Assembly (NCBI RefSeq): GCF_000744825.1
Contig: NZ_JQMR01000001.1
Span: forward strand, 124,001 to 188,000
Direction of reading: 5' to 3'
From: Carnobacterium mobile DSM 4848
GTDB lineage: Bacteria; Bacillota; Bacilli; Lactobacillales; Carnobacteriaceae
DNA: 64,000 bases
Below, piece after piece: positions 44,714 through 57,105 of the stretch. How positions within the stretch are numbered: position 1 is the stretch's first letter; each line of letters opens with the position of its first letter. The position numbers and the translations under genes were made by a program. A model generated the notes under the pieces. The model saw only the letters and a program-made list of their open reading frames with translations, did not search any database and was not told where the DNA came from.

Positions 44714-44723
44714 ATGAAACTAA

Positions 44724-44763
44724 AAAAAGGGTCCGCCAGCTTTATCAGCTGACGGGCCCTTTA
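44724..44763. terminator. Terminator between convergent genes
   Basis: AAAGGG-CCG-CAGCT pairs with AGCTG-CGG-CCCTTT around a 5-base loop. A run on the left and T run on the right let it serve both the small gene and the converging exporter gene. Confidence 0.85.
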
Positions 44764-44798
44764 GACCGTTTTGATTGTTTATTGAATGAAATAGGCGC

Positions 44799-45836
44799 TT
44801 AAAAAAACCAAGCGATCAAGACGACAGCGATAATGACTTGGAAGAGTCCAATCAACAAACCATAAAGCATTGTTTTAGGTCCTTCTTTAACAATATCTGA
44901 AAACTTCACACGCAAGCCGATTGCGGCTAAAGCAGCAATTTCAAACTGGCTGCTGATGGTTTCTGCGCTATGAAGGATTTGAGAAGGCAAGTCTGTTAAA
45001 CTTCTAAGAACAAATAATAGGAAGAAACCGATGATAAACCAAGGAATGCCAATGGATGCAGTTTTCTTTTTTTTCGTGCCGGCTTCTTCAACGTCAGATT
45101 TTGAAAGCAGCGGCTCTGTTTCTTTCAAATTTAACTTGCCATACAGCAATGCTACACCTACGATCAGCAGAACTCTCATTAATTTAAAGACAATCGCTAA
45201 GTTCGTTACATCTCCGCCGACTATTTTAGCGGAAGCAATCACTTGACCGATCGATTGGACAGTTCCGCCGATCAAAGCAGAAGTTTGCACTGTTTCGTTC
45301 TGATAAAGAAAAGAAGAAAGCAGCGGCAATAAAATCATTAAAATCGTTCCGATAACGTTGACAACAGTTATGGACATCCCTTTGTCTTTTTCATCGGCTT
45401 TGATGATTGGCGAAACGGTTCCGATTGCCGAGGATCCGCAAACTGCATTTCCAGCTCCCATCAATAAGGAGAACTTTTTATTGAACTTCATCAATCTGCC
45501 AAGTTGATAAGCAATGAATAGGGTCAATCCCATTTGTACAATAACAAAAGCAAAGCCGCTGAAGCCTACTTTTTTAAGCACTTGAAAATCTAGGATCAAG
45601 CCATTTAAAACAATGGATAATTCTAATAATGTTTTTTCTGAAAATTTGGTTCCGGTATTTAGGACTGGTTTATTCAAAATGGTGTTTCCAAGCAAAATAC
45701 CGATAAAAATAGCTAATAAGGCTGATCCTATGGTGGGTATAAAGGTTGCTAAATATTGACTGACAATCGAAATAATCACACTGATCAATAGACCAGGCAG
45801 AATAGCTTCGGTCGTTTTTTTAAAGTTAGTAAGCAT
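44799..45836 (-). CDS. YeiH-family putative sulfate exporter (UPF0324)
   Basis: This 345-residue membrane protein has about ten segments and matches the YeiH/UPF0324 family: PTIGSALLAIFIGILLGN near residue 35, the conserved GAGNAVCGSSAIGTVSPIIK near 126-145, and NVIGTILMILLPLL. The family is predicted to export sulfate or sulfonate-type anions; firm biochemistry is sparse. It is divergent from a LysR regulator with 116 bases between them, the same pairing as yeiH/yeiE in enterobacteria, so the regulator probably controls it. The start follows GGAGAG on the minus strand. Confidence 0.87.
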   Translation of the reverse strand: MLTNFKKTTEAILPGLLISVIISIVSQYLATFIPTIGSALLAIFIGILLGNTILNKPVLNTGTKFSEKTLLELSIVLNGLILDFQVLKKVGFSGFAFVIVQMGLTLFIAYQLGRLMKFNKKFSLLMGAGNAVCGSSAIGTVSPIIKADEKDKGMSITVVNVIGTILMILLPLLSSFLYQNETVQTSALIGGTVQSIGQVIASAKIVGGDVTNLAIVFKLMRVLLIVGVALLYGKLNLKETEPLLSKSDVEEAGTKKKKTASIGIPWFIIGFFLLFVLRSLTDLPSQILHSAETISSQFEIAALAAIGLRVKFSDIVKEGPKTMLYGLLIGLFQVIIAVVLIAWFF

Positions 45837-45952
45837 GCGTTCTCTCCTTTTTGTTAATTCTTTTATAGGTATAGTTTACGCTAAATATTGCATAAAAGAA
45901 AATAATGATTTATTATTTTTATATAAGCTCTTCTTATAAAAGGAGGAAGACC

Positions 45953-46843
45953 ATGCTTGATTATCGATATCAAACGTTTCTTATACTTGCCGAAGAAATG
46001 AATTACACTTTAACGGCAAAACGCTTGCACATTACTCAGCCAGCAGTTACGCAACACATTCAATATTTGCAGAATGAATTAAACGTTGAATTGGTTCATT
46101 ATGAAAACCGTCAATTAACCATTACAGAAAAAGGGATGCAACTGCAAAAAGATCTGTTGCTACTGCAAAAAGAAATCTTTCAGATTCAGCAAAAGCTTGT
46201 TCCAAAAACGGATACTGTTTCGTTCACATTCGGGGCAACATTAACGATCGGAGAATACATCATGCCGCAATTGATCGAAGACTATATGAATGTGTATCCT
46301 TCTCATGATTTGTCGATGTTAGTAGATAACACGGAATCGTTGATCGACCAATTAGAACATGGACGGATTGATTTTGCATTTGTTGAAGGAGAATTCAATC
46401 AGCATTTTTTTGGGTTTCAGAAGCTTTCTGACCAGCCTTTTATAGCGGTTTGTTCGAAAAACAGTCCTTTATGGAAGAAAGAACAGGGAATCAATGAGTT
46501 GTTTTCATATCCATTGTTGATAAGGGAACCCGGTTCAGGCTCTCGTTTGATTTTAGAAACAGCTTTAAAGAACAAAGGGATCCACCTAGACAGCTTTGTA
46601 AAACGCATGATGATTGGGAGCATCAGTACAATTAAAACATTAGTAGAAAAAGATATCGGAATTACTTTTTTATACCGCAGCGCTGTTGAAACAGAACTTG
46701 AAGCAGGCAGTTTAAAAGAGATCAAACTAAACGATTTTGCTATTCAACACCCATTTCATTTGATTTATTTAAAAGAAGCTAATTTAAAAGGAACAGAAAT
46801 AGCTAAAAACTTTAAACAATTGATCGATCTAAAAAATGAATAG
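45953..46843 (+). CDS. LysR-family regulator (CysL/YeiE-like)
   Basis: This 296-residue regulator has an N-terminal winged HTH (YQTFLILAEEMNYTLTAKRL then HITQPAVTQHI) and a C-terminal LysR substrate-binding domain with FGATLTIGEYIMPQL near residue 85. These features fit the CysL/YeiE group, which responds to sulfur metabolites. It is divergent from the YeiH-family exporter. The gap holds ATAAGCTCTTCTTAT, a T-N11-A-type palindrome just before its ribosome binding site, which is a candidate operator. I chose ATG 45953 after AGGAGGA; an upstream in-frame ATG at 45905 overlaps the operator. Confidence 0.88.
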   Translation: MLDYRYQTFLILAEEMNYTLTAKRLHITQPAVTQHIQYLQNELNVELVHYENRQLTITEKGMQLQKDLLLLQKEIFQIQQKLVPKTDTVSFTFGATLTIGEYIMPQLIEDYMNVYPSHDLSMLVDNTESLIDQLEHGRIDFAFVEGEFNQHFFGFQKLSDQPFIAVCSKNSPLWKKEQGINELFSYPLLIREPGSGSRLILETALKNKGIHLDSFVKRMMIGSISTIKTLVEKDIGITFLYRSAVETELEAGSLKEIKLNDFAIQHPFHLIYLKEANLKGTEIAKNFKQLIDLKNE

Positions 46844-46853
46844 CTTTACTTGT

Positions 46854-46906
46854 TCACTCAAGCTGTTAGCTGCTGTCTTAGCAACTAACAGCTTGAGTGA
46901 GCTTTT
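46854..46906 (+). terminator. Terminator of the LysR-type gene
   Basis: TCACTCAAGCTGTTAG pairs perfectly over 16 bp with CTAACAGCTTGAGTGA around a 15-base loop, then GCTTTTC. Confidence 0.85.
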
Positions 46907-47001
46907 CTGATGCTTGGAAATATAAAAGCTGTAATTTGTTGATTTAAAGCTATACTTTGTTCCTTTTTTTGCTGGCTTAAGACGATTAAACTAGAATTGT
47001 T

Positions 47002-47015
47002 TGGAAGCGATTCCT
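47002..47015 (+). promoter_or_regulatory. Possible cre upstream of lacZ
   Basis: TGGAAGCGATTCCT fits the CcpA pattern at all but the last position. The remaining 170 bases to lacZ are A/T-rich without a clear promoter. Confidence 0.4.
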
Positions 47016-47186
47016 TTAACCGGTAAAATAAAAAGGTCCGCTTTTGTAGAAAAAAGGATAAGAGCAAGTACCGGCATATGTATATATTCAATCATTTTTA
47101 TTTGAGAATTTAAGTAAAATAAATAAAGGACGAAAGAAACAGCTGATACAAAAAGTTTCTTTTTCTTTTTAAAGGAGAGTATTTAA

Positions 47187-50282
<3,096 letters not shown>

Positions 50283-50519
50283 GTAGTTCAGATAGAGAAA
50301 AAAAATTAATGAGCCGTAAAAAGTGGTATACTTCATTTTTTGCGGTTTATCTATAGAATAAAGACCATAAAAGGAACAAAAAGGGCTGGGAACAGTTGAT
50401 AAGAATGATTTTCTATAATTTGTGTAGGTTATCCTATATTTTATTCCTTTCATCACTTGGTATAGTCAATTAAAATAAGAGTATAAAGAAAGGCATTAGT
50501 TTTGAAAGGAGCACACTGA

Positions 50520-51464
50520 ATGAAAAAGAAAAAAAAGGGGTTTTTGTATCATTTAAATAGAAATAAAGCGATGTTGTTTATGGCACTGCCCGGAACGATT
50601 TGGTTGATTTTCTTTTTCTACATTCCTGTAGCAGGAAACGTAGTCGCTTTTAAAGACTTCAGATTTATTGAAGACGGCGGATTTTGGGGAAGTATCAGTC
50701 AAAGCAAATGGGTAGGATTTGATAATTTTAAATTTTTATTTTCTTCTTCAAATGCCTACATCATTACCAGAAATACGATCTTATACAACGTGACATTCAT
50801 CATAGCAGGGTTACTCTTGGCAGTCAGTATTGCCGTTATCGTCAGTCAATTGCGTTCTAAAAAGATGATCAAAATTTACCAAACATCTATGTTGCTTCCG
50901 TACTTCCTTTCATGGGTTATTATAAGTTACTTTGTATACGCTTTCCTAAGCCCGGATAAAGGATTAGCCAATTCGATCATTGCAAGTCAAGGAGGCACAC
51001 CGATCAGCTGGTATTCTGACCCAACGTATTGGCCGTATATTTTAGTGTTCTTGGGTATTTGGAAAGGCGTCGGATACAGCAGTGTGATTTACTTTGCAGC
51101 TATCATGGGAATCGAACCGGCTTATTATGAAGCAGCTGAGATCGACGGTGCTAGCAAATGGCAGCAGATCAAACATGTTACTTTGCCTCACTTAGTTCCT
51201 TTGGTCACTATTTTAACCATTATGAGTGTCGGCGGTATTTTTAAAGCAGACTTTGGTTTGTTTTATCAAATTCCTCGGAATGCAGGTGCGCTTTATAACG
51301 TTACTTCTGTCTTGGATACTTATATCTATAATGGTTTAGCATCAAGCGGAGACATTGGGATGACCACAGCAGCCGGATTGTATCAATCTGTTGTAGGGTT
51401 TGTTTTAGTTATGATCACCAATTTGATCGTACGCCGTTTTGATGAAGAATCAGCATTATTCTAG
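50520..51464 (+). CDS. Glycan ABC transporter permease, LplB-like
   Basis: The first permease of a second CUT1-type importer has 314 residues and six membrane segments. Markers are FMALPGTIWLIFFFYIPVAG near the start (core LIFFFYIPVAG), VVAFKDFRF, and the coupling loop YYEAAEIDGASKWQQIKHVT near 202-221. The ATG follows GAAAGGAGC. It opens an operon with a second permease, a binding lipoprotein and GH92 alpha-mannosidase. This order resembles the pneumococcal N-glycan importer NgtP1-NgtP2-NgtS, so mannose-containing glycans are the likely cargo. As in the sugar operon at 29-34 kb, no ATPase is encoded nearby. Confidence 0.87.
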   Translation: MKKKKKGFLYHLNRNKAMLFMALPGTIWLIFFFYIPVAGNVVAFKDFRFIEDGGFWGSISQSKWVGFDNFKFLFSSSNAYIITRNTILYNVTFIIAGLLLAVSIAVIVSQLRSKKMIKIYQTSMLLPYFLSWVIISYFVYAFLSPDKGLANSIIASQGGTPISWYSDPTYWPYILVFLGIWKGVGYSSVIYFAAIMGIEPAYYEAAEIDGASKWQQIKHVTLPHLVPLVTILTIMSVGGIFKADFGLFYQIPRNAGALYNVTSVLDTYIYNGLASSGDIGMTTAAGLYQSVVGFVLVMITNLIVRRFDEESALF

Positions 51465-51479
51465 CGAGGAGGAACATAC

Positions 51480-52448
51480 ATGCAAGCTGAAGACACGTAT
51501 ATTAAAGAACAAGAACAAAGCAAAGACACAGAAAAGAAAAAGAAAAAACACATTAATTCTGTTAACTACAAAGGATTTGGAAAGAAAACGAATATCTTTT
51601 TTAACATCTTGATTGGAATATTTGCTTTTTCCTGTGTGTTTCCTTTTATCTTCATTGTGATTCTATCATTTAGTGATGAGACCGCAATGGTTGTTAATGG
51701 GTATCAATTGATTCCTGAAACATGGAGTTTTGACGGATACCGCTACTTAGCTCAGATGGGCGATCAAATTCTTCAAGCTCTTTTCGTTACCGTTTTTGTT
51801 ACCGTTGTCGGCACACTGATCAATACGACATTAACTTCTTCATATGCTTACGCTATTTCACGTAAAGATTTTAAATTCCGTAAATTCTTTACCATGTTTG
51901 CGCTAGTAACCATGTTGTTTAGTGCAGGACTAGTACCAGGTTATATCGTGATGACGAGTTTATTAGGATTGAAAGATACGATTTGGGCATTGATTTTGCC
52001 AATGGCAATGAGTCCTTTCAACATCATAGTGATGCGTACTTTCTTTATTCGTTCGGTCCCGCCTGCGATTATTGAGTCTGCTCGAATTGATGGAGCAGGA
52101 GAACTAAGAACATTTTGGAAAATTGTTTTGCCGCTAGCCGTGCCGGGAATTGCAACAATCAGTTTATTTGCAGCTATCGGTTTTTGGAATGACTGGTTCA
52201 ACGCATTGCTGTATATTCAAAGCGATAATTTGATGCCGCTGCAATATGTATTGATGCAGATTCAAAGCAATATCGAATTTATGATTGAAAATGCTGGTAT
52301 GAGTTCCATGATCGGAACTGCTGGTATCCCGAAAGAAGCCACAAGAATGGCAATGGTTGTTATTTCTACACTTCCAATCGCATTAAGCTACCCATTCTTC
52401 CAAAAATACTTTATCAGCGGATTGACTATCGGCGGAGTGAAAGAATAG
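51480..52448 (+). CDS. Glycan ABC transporter permease, LplC/YtcP-like
   Basis: This second permease has 322 residues with a charged Lys/Glu-rich cytoplasmic N-terminus of about 35 residues, then six membrane segments. Typical are LVTMLFSAGLVPGYIVMTSL, the coupling loop AIIESARIDGAGELRTFWKI near 195-214 and the end SYPFFQKYFISGLTIGGVKE. It starts 15 bases after the first permease with GCGAGGAGG upstream. The extra charged N-terminal stretch is longer than in the homologous permease at 30334. Confidence 0.88.
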   Translation: MQAEDTYIKEQEQSKDTEKKKKKHINSVNYKGFGKKTNIFFNILIGIFAFSCVFPFIFIVILSFSDETAMVVNGYQLIPETWSFDGYRYLAQMGDQILQALFVTVFVTVVGTLINTTLTSSYAYAISRKDFKFRKFFTMFALVTMLFSAGLVPGYIVMTSLLGLKDTIWALILPMAMSPFNIIVMRTFFIRSVPPAIIESARIDGAGELRTFWKIVLPLAVPGIATISLFAAIGFWNDWFNALLYIQSDNLMPLQYVLMQIQSNIEFMIENAGMSSMIGTAGIPKEATRMAMVVISTLPIALSYPFFQKYFISGLTIGGVKE

Positions 52449-52537
52449 CCGTTTAAGAGTATGTGGTTATGATTGATTTGCAGATTTGTATCTAAAGGGT
52501 TTGAGTTTTATAAAAAAATAGTAATGGAGGATATACA

Positions 52538-54028
52538 ATGAAGATCAATTTTAAGAAGACATTGGTTAGAGGAGCTGTTGCTCTTTTATGCGGAGCAGCT
52601 CTAGTCGGGTGTGGTAAATTAGCATCTGGCGATAGCAAGGAAAGCGAAAGCAAAAACACCGGCGGAGACAAAGACACTGTTTTGATGTACCAAGTCGGAG
52701 TAGCACCAGAAAATCTTGACGAATTAATGGAAATTGCCAACAAACGAATTGAAGATGAAATCGGCGTCCGCTTGAAGATCCAATACATCGGTTGGGGTGA
52801 CTATGAGAAGAAAATGAGTGTCATTACTTCTTCTGGAGAAAATTACGATATCGCTTTTGCCAGTGATTACTTAAACAATGCTCAAAAAGGGGCGTATGCC
52901 GATTTAACAGAATTATCTAAAGAATTTGCACCTGAAACAATGGAACAATTAGATGAAGCATACATCAAAGGAAATACAATTGATGGAAAACTTTATGCTA
53001 TACCCGTAAATGCAAACGTTTATGCACAACAAATGTTTACGTTTAACCCAACGTTCTTAGATAAATACGATATGGATATTTCTAAAGTCAGCAAATTAAC
53101 AGATTTAGAGCCTTTCTTGCAAACAATTAAAGACAATGAACCTGGTGTTGTACCTTTAACTGCAGGTTCAGGCTGGAGAATCGAAAAAGACATCGATTTC
53201 TTGATCGGCAACAATGTGCCGCTTGGTATCGATTTAAATGGAGACCTTACAAAATTGATCAATCCATATGAAGAAGGCGACGGCTTATTGCCGCAACTGG
53301 ATACTATGCACGATTACTACAAAAAAGGCTTTGTCCCTGCTGATGCAGCTACTAGCCAAACAGCTTACAACACAGATGAAGATACTTGGTTCGTAAGAGC
53401 TGAAACACAAGGACCTTACGATTACGGCGATTACTTGCTGCAACGTATTACTGGAAAAGATATTCAATCAAAACCTTTTACTAAACCAGCAAAAACAGTA
53501 GCACAAGCACGGATGGCAAATTTTGTTATCTCAAACAACTCTAAGAAAAAAGAAGAATCCATGAAAGTCTTGAACTTGCTGAACACAGATCCAGAATTGT
53601 TAAATGGTTTGGTTTATGGTGTTGAAGGCAGAAACTGGGAAAAAACCGATGAAGAAGGACGTGTACGCTTATTGGAAGGGTACCAAGATCCTAAGAGCGG
53701 CTACATGTCAGCATGGAACTTAGCGAATAACGCGATTCTTTACATTGATGAAGCTGTAACAGACGAACAAATCGAATACAAAGAAAAATCTATTAAAGAA
53801 GCAGAAGAATCTCCATTACTAGGATTCAACTTTGTAACGGACAAAGTTAAAACAGAAATCACCAACGTAAATAATGTAGCAGCTCAATACACTGCTGGGT
53901 TGCAAACAGGCAGTGTTGATCCTAAGAAAGTTGTACCTGAGTACCTAGAAAAATTAAAAGAAGCTGGATTGGATAAAATCCAAGAAGAAGCACAAAAACA
54001 ATTTGACGAATTCAATGCAAATAAATAA
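52538..54028 (+). CDS. Glycan-binding lipoprotein of the ABC importer
   Basis: This 496-residue extracellular receptor has a lipoprotein signal with lipobox LVGC (Cys near residue 26) followed by a Ser/Lys/Glu-rich linker. The mature part has the family-1 solute-binding fold (VLMYQVGVAPENLDELMEI and DIAFASDYLNNAQKGAYADL). It has a companion C-terminal DUF3502-like region common in LplA/NgtS-type receptors (from about residue 350). Its gene is followed by a strong terminator, which usually leaves the receptor in excess over the downstream enzyme. Mannose-rich glycans are the inferred ligand. Confidence 0.87.
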   Translation: MKINFKKTLVRGAVALLCGAALVGCGKLASGDSKESESKNTGGDKDTVLMYQVGVAPENLDELMEIANKRIEDEIGVRLKIQYIGWGDYEKKMSVITSSGENYDIAFASDYLNNAQKGAYADLTELSKEFAPETMEQLDEAYIKGNTIDGKLYAIPVNANVYAQQMFTFNPTFLDKYDMDISKVSKLTDLEPFLQTIKDNEPGVVPLTAGSGWRIEKDIDFLIGNNVPLGIDLNGDLTKLINPYEEGDGLLPQLDTMHDYYKKGFVPADAATSQTAYNTDEDTWFVRAETQGPYDYGDYLLQRITGKDIQSKPFTKPAKTVAQARMANFVISNNSKKKEESMKVLNLLNTDPELLNGLVYGVEGRNWEKTDEEGRVRLLEGYQDPKSGYMSAWNLANNAILYIDEAVTDEQIEYKEKSIKEAEESPLLGFNFVTDKVKTEITNVNNVAAQYTAGLQTGSVDPKKVVPEYLEKLKEAGLDKIQEEAQKQFDEFNANK

Positions 54029-54050
54029 TCGATTTAAAGATACCTTTATT

Positions 54051-54085
54051 AAAAAGAACGCCTGCTTCTTAGGCGTTCTTTTTCT
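54051..54085 (+). terminator. Internal terminator after the binding protein gene
   Basis: AAAAAGAACGCCT pairs perfectly over 13 bp with AGGCGTTCTTTTT. It partly separates the importer genes from the GH92 gene. Confidence 0.85.
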
Positions 54086-54137
54086 TTAAACACTCAAGAC
54101 CTAAGCGTTGGTAATAAGTTGAAAAGGGGAAAACAAC

Positions 54138-56306
54138 ATGTTAGAAGTGATCGATACAAGACAAGGTACAAACAATGATCGTAATTTTTCGAATGGCAAT
54201 ACATTGCCTTATACAGGAGTTCCTTTTGGAATGAATCATTATGCTGTGCAAACAGCAAATGAAGACAGCTGGTTTTTTAATCCTTACCATCGCGTGTTTC
54301 AAGGGATTCGCTTATCTCATCAGCCTAGTCCATGGATGGGGGATTTTTGTCCGATAGTGATCACACCGATTGCAGGAAACGACTGTTCAAATGATATTCT
54401 TTCTTATCAAAGTTCTTATCGGCCCGAAGAATCGGTATTTAGCCCGCATTATTTGAAAGTTAAACAATTGCGATACAATATTATTACAGAGCTGACTCCT
54501 AGTGAACGCGGTTGTCGCATAAAGGTTACATACCGGTCTGAAAAACAAGCAGGAATCGTTTTTCATGTGCCCGGGGAAAATAGCTGGCTAAGAGTGGAAC
54601 CGACAACCAGTACAGTCAGCGGATTTGTTAATTATGCTGCCGGCAGCCATGACCCTGAATTTGGAATGTATTTTACGATTCATTTTGATCAGGTTGTTGA
54701 CGCTGAAGTCAGCGGTCTTTTTGAAACAGAAGAAGGCAAGCAATTGATAGTATATTTTGAAGGAGCTGCTCATCAGACGGTCCAAGCGAGCTTAGCAACT
54801 TCTTTTATCAGCCAAGAACAAGCACAGTTAAATCATAACCGAGAGATAGCGGATTCGTTTGAAGCACAAAAGTTAGCTGCTGAAAAAATGTGGAATAAGT
54901 ATTTAGGAAAAATCACGGTTTCGCATAAAAATCAAGAATACGTCAAAACGTTTTATACTTGTCTCTATCGGATGTTTTTATTTCCGCAAAAATTTTATGA
55001 ATTAAATGAAGCAGAGTTGCCGATCCATTATGATACGACAGCAAAAGCAGTAAAGCCGGGTTACTTATATACCAATAATGGGTTTTGGGACACATACAAA
55101 ACCGTTTATCCTTTATATTCAATCATTGCACCTGGTGAATATCAAGAGATTTTAGCCGGTATCTTAACATCTTATAACGAAAGTGGCTTTTTGCCCAAGT
55201 GGCTTTCTCCTGATGAACGCGGAATGATGCCCGGTACATTGGTGGACGCCGTGATTGCAGATGCTGCAGTGAAAGGGCTGTTGTCTAAAGCAGAAATAGC
55301 TGAGTTTCTGGAAGCCATGGTAAAAACGGCAACAGTTACAAGCGGAAACTCAGTATACGGCCGGCTTGGAATTGTAGAATATGATCAATTGGGCTATGTT
55401 TCGACACTTGTACCCGAGAGTGTAAATCAAACATTGGATTATGCTTACAGTGACTTTTGTATCAGTCAAACTGCTGCTCTGCTGGAAAACCAACAGGAAA
55501 CAGCAGAACAATTCAAACGGTCTTCTTTAAACTATCGAAACTTATTTGACTCAGAAACTGGTTTTATGCGCGGGAAAGATTCAAAAGGAATTTTCAGAGC
55601 TGACTTTTCTGCAGAACGTTGGGGATTTGACTATACAGAAGGAAGCGCTTGGCAAAATAGCTTCGGTGTTTATCATAACTTCCAAGACTTGATCGACAGT
55701 TACGAAAGCGAAACAGCTTTTTTAAACCGGCTGACAGAATTGTGCAACACTTCTCCTTCATTTGAGGTCGGCAGTTATGGATTTGAAATTCATGAAATGA
55801 GCGAAGTCGCCGCAATCGATTACGGACAATTAGCCCTTTCTAATCAGCCCAGCTTTCACATTCCTTACTTGTTTAACTATGTCGGGAAACCAGCATCTGC
55901 TCAGGTCGTCGTCAAACAATTGATGACCCGGTTGTTCAACAGCGGTTTTGAAGGGTTTCCCGGAGATGAAGACAACGGCAGCATGTCTGGCTGGTTCGTC
56001 TTTAGTTCCATGGGCTTTTATCCCGTAACTCCCGGAAGCGGAGAATATGTTTTAGGGATCCCGCTTTTTGATGAAGTGAGCATTCAGCTGTCAAACGGGA
56101 AGATGTGGGAAATCGAAACATTGAATAATACACCACAAGCTAACTTTGTTACTAAAGTTGAAAAAAACCAGCAAGACTATAAAAAATTGTTTTTGACTCA
56201 TGATGATCTCGTTAAAGGCGGAGAGTTTACAGTCCACTTAGGAGTAGCTCCTGTATATCGAGACTATTTAAAAGCAGAACGCCCTTTTTCATTAAAAAAC
56301 CAATGA
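54138..56306 (+). CDS. GH92 exo-alpha-mannosidase (cytosolic)
   Basis: This 722-residue enzyme is a calcium-dependent alpha-mannosidase of family GH92, which removes terminal alpha-mannose (alpha-1,2 in the pneumococcal relative) from high-mannose N-glycans. Family signatures are SNGNTLPYTGVPFGMNHY near residues 18-35, GFWDTYKTVYPLY near 315-327, and the catalytic GDEDNGSMSGWFVFSSMGFY near 609-628 with the acid Glu611. There is no signal peptide, so it works inside the cell on imported glycan. It follows the importer genes, with GAAAAGGGGAAAAC before its ATG. An imperfect hairpin at about 56350-56396 may end the transcript. Confidence 0.93.
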   Translation: MLEVIDTRQGTNNDRNFSNGNTLPYTGVPFGMNHYAVQTANEDSWFFNPYHRVFQGIRLSHQPSPWMGDFCPIVITPIAGNDCSNDILSYQSSYRPEESVFSPHYLKVKQLRYNIITELTPSERGCRIKVTYRSEKQAGIVFHVPGENSWLRVEPTTSTVSGFVNYAAGSHDPEFGMYFTIHFDQVVDAEVSGLFETEEGKQLIVYFEGAAHQTVQASLATSFISQEQAQLNHNREIADSFEAQKLAAEKMWNKYLGKITVSHKNQEYVKTFYTCLYRMFLFPQKFYELNEAELPIHYDTTAKAVKPGYLYTNNGFWDTYKTVYPLYSIIAPGEYQEILAGILTSYNESGFLPKWLSPDERGMMPGTLVDAVIADAAVKGLLSKAEIAEFLEAMVKTATVTSGNSVYGRLGIVEYDQLGYVSTLVPESVNQTLDYAYSDFCISQTAALLENQQETAEQFKRSSLNYRNLFDSETGFMRGKDSKGIFRADFSAERWGFDYTEGSAWQNSFGVYHNFQDLIDSYESETAFLNRLTELCNTSPSFEVGSYGFEIHEMSEVAAIDYGQLALSNQPSFHIPYLFNYVGKPASAQVVVKQLMTRLFNSGFEGFPGDEDNGSMSGWFVFSSMGFYPVTPGSGEYVLGIPLFDEVSIQLSNGKMWEIETLNNTPQANFVTKVEKNQQDYKKLFLTHDDLVKGGEFTVHLGVAPVYRDYLKAERPFSLKNQ

Positions 56307-56470
56307 GCAAGGATGTCAAACGATTGTGGACTCATGTACACTGTTAGTTAGTGAGATAAGAAAAGAAGTGGAGACAGTTGTCCCGCTCCTTTTCTATTTG
56401 CTTTAAGTAGTGTAAGATAAAAGCAATTATTGTTAACAGAGCACGAGAGAAAGATTTGGAGGAATGAAGT

Positions 56471-57070
56471 GTGTTTTCAAAAGGAATTGAAACAATATTT
56501 AATAAAATATATTATTTGATAAAACTAAGTTTGTATTTTTGGGGGCTGAGTTTTATGGGATTATTAGTTCTAGGTGTCACTCCAGCTATGATGGCGATTA
56601 TGGAAGCACATACTGAAGCAAATTGGGATTTTGGACAAATCAAATGGAAAACTACATTTGCTCATTTTAAACAGCATGTTAAACAAGGAAACCAATTATT
56701 TTTACTTTATGCCGCATTTTTTTTGATCATCGGCTACAATTTGTTTATTGCCCTTCAGACTAAAGGATTGATTTTTTTAATGCTTGATTTTCTCCTTATT
56801 TTCATCTTGTTTATCTTGGTGTTGTCTTTTATGATCAACTTGGCTGTTTTGACTTCTTTTGAAATCACATTAGTCAATTCACTAAAACTATCTATGATAC
56901 AGTTTTTTACCAATACAAAAGAATGCTTTATGCTGGTGTTCGGTTTAGTGATCACTAGTTTAGTTACTTATAAGTTTCCCGGGTTGATATTATTTGTTTC
57001 AACTGGACTGTTGGCTGTTGTTATCAGTACGAGCACGAAAAGGATGTTTGAGAGTATTTTAATGGATTGA
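56471..57070 (+). CDS. DUF624 (YesL-like) membrane protein
   Basis: This 199-residue protein has about five membrane segments and matches the DUF624 family in its first third (YLIKLSLYFWGLSFMGLLVL then GVTPAMMAIMEAH). In B. subtilis the relative YesL is encoded with the two-component system YesMN and a glycan importer, and the same arrangement is seen here. Its function is unknown. The start is GTG at 56471 after TTGGAGG, and the kinase gene follows by 35 bases, so it opens the regulatory operon. Confidence 0.82.
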   Translation: MFSKGIETIFNKIYYLIKLSLYFWGLSFMGLLVLGVTPAMMAIMEAHTEANWDFGQIKWKTTFAHFKQHVKQGNQLFLLYAAFFLIIGYNLFIALQTKGLIFLMLDFLLIFILFILVLSFMINLAVLTSFEITLVNSLKLSMIQFFTNTKECFMLVFGLVITSLVTYKFPGLILFVSTGLLAVVISTSTKRMFESILMD

Positions 57071-57105
57071 ACGAAAAAAGGTCTTAGTTAAGGAGCAGCA
57101 GCAAA

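Noticed and set aside
50313-50346. Terminator after lacZ
   Set aside because: A CCGTAAAAA/TTTTTTGCGG hairpin exists but has bulges and no T run after it; too weak to list.
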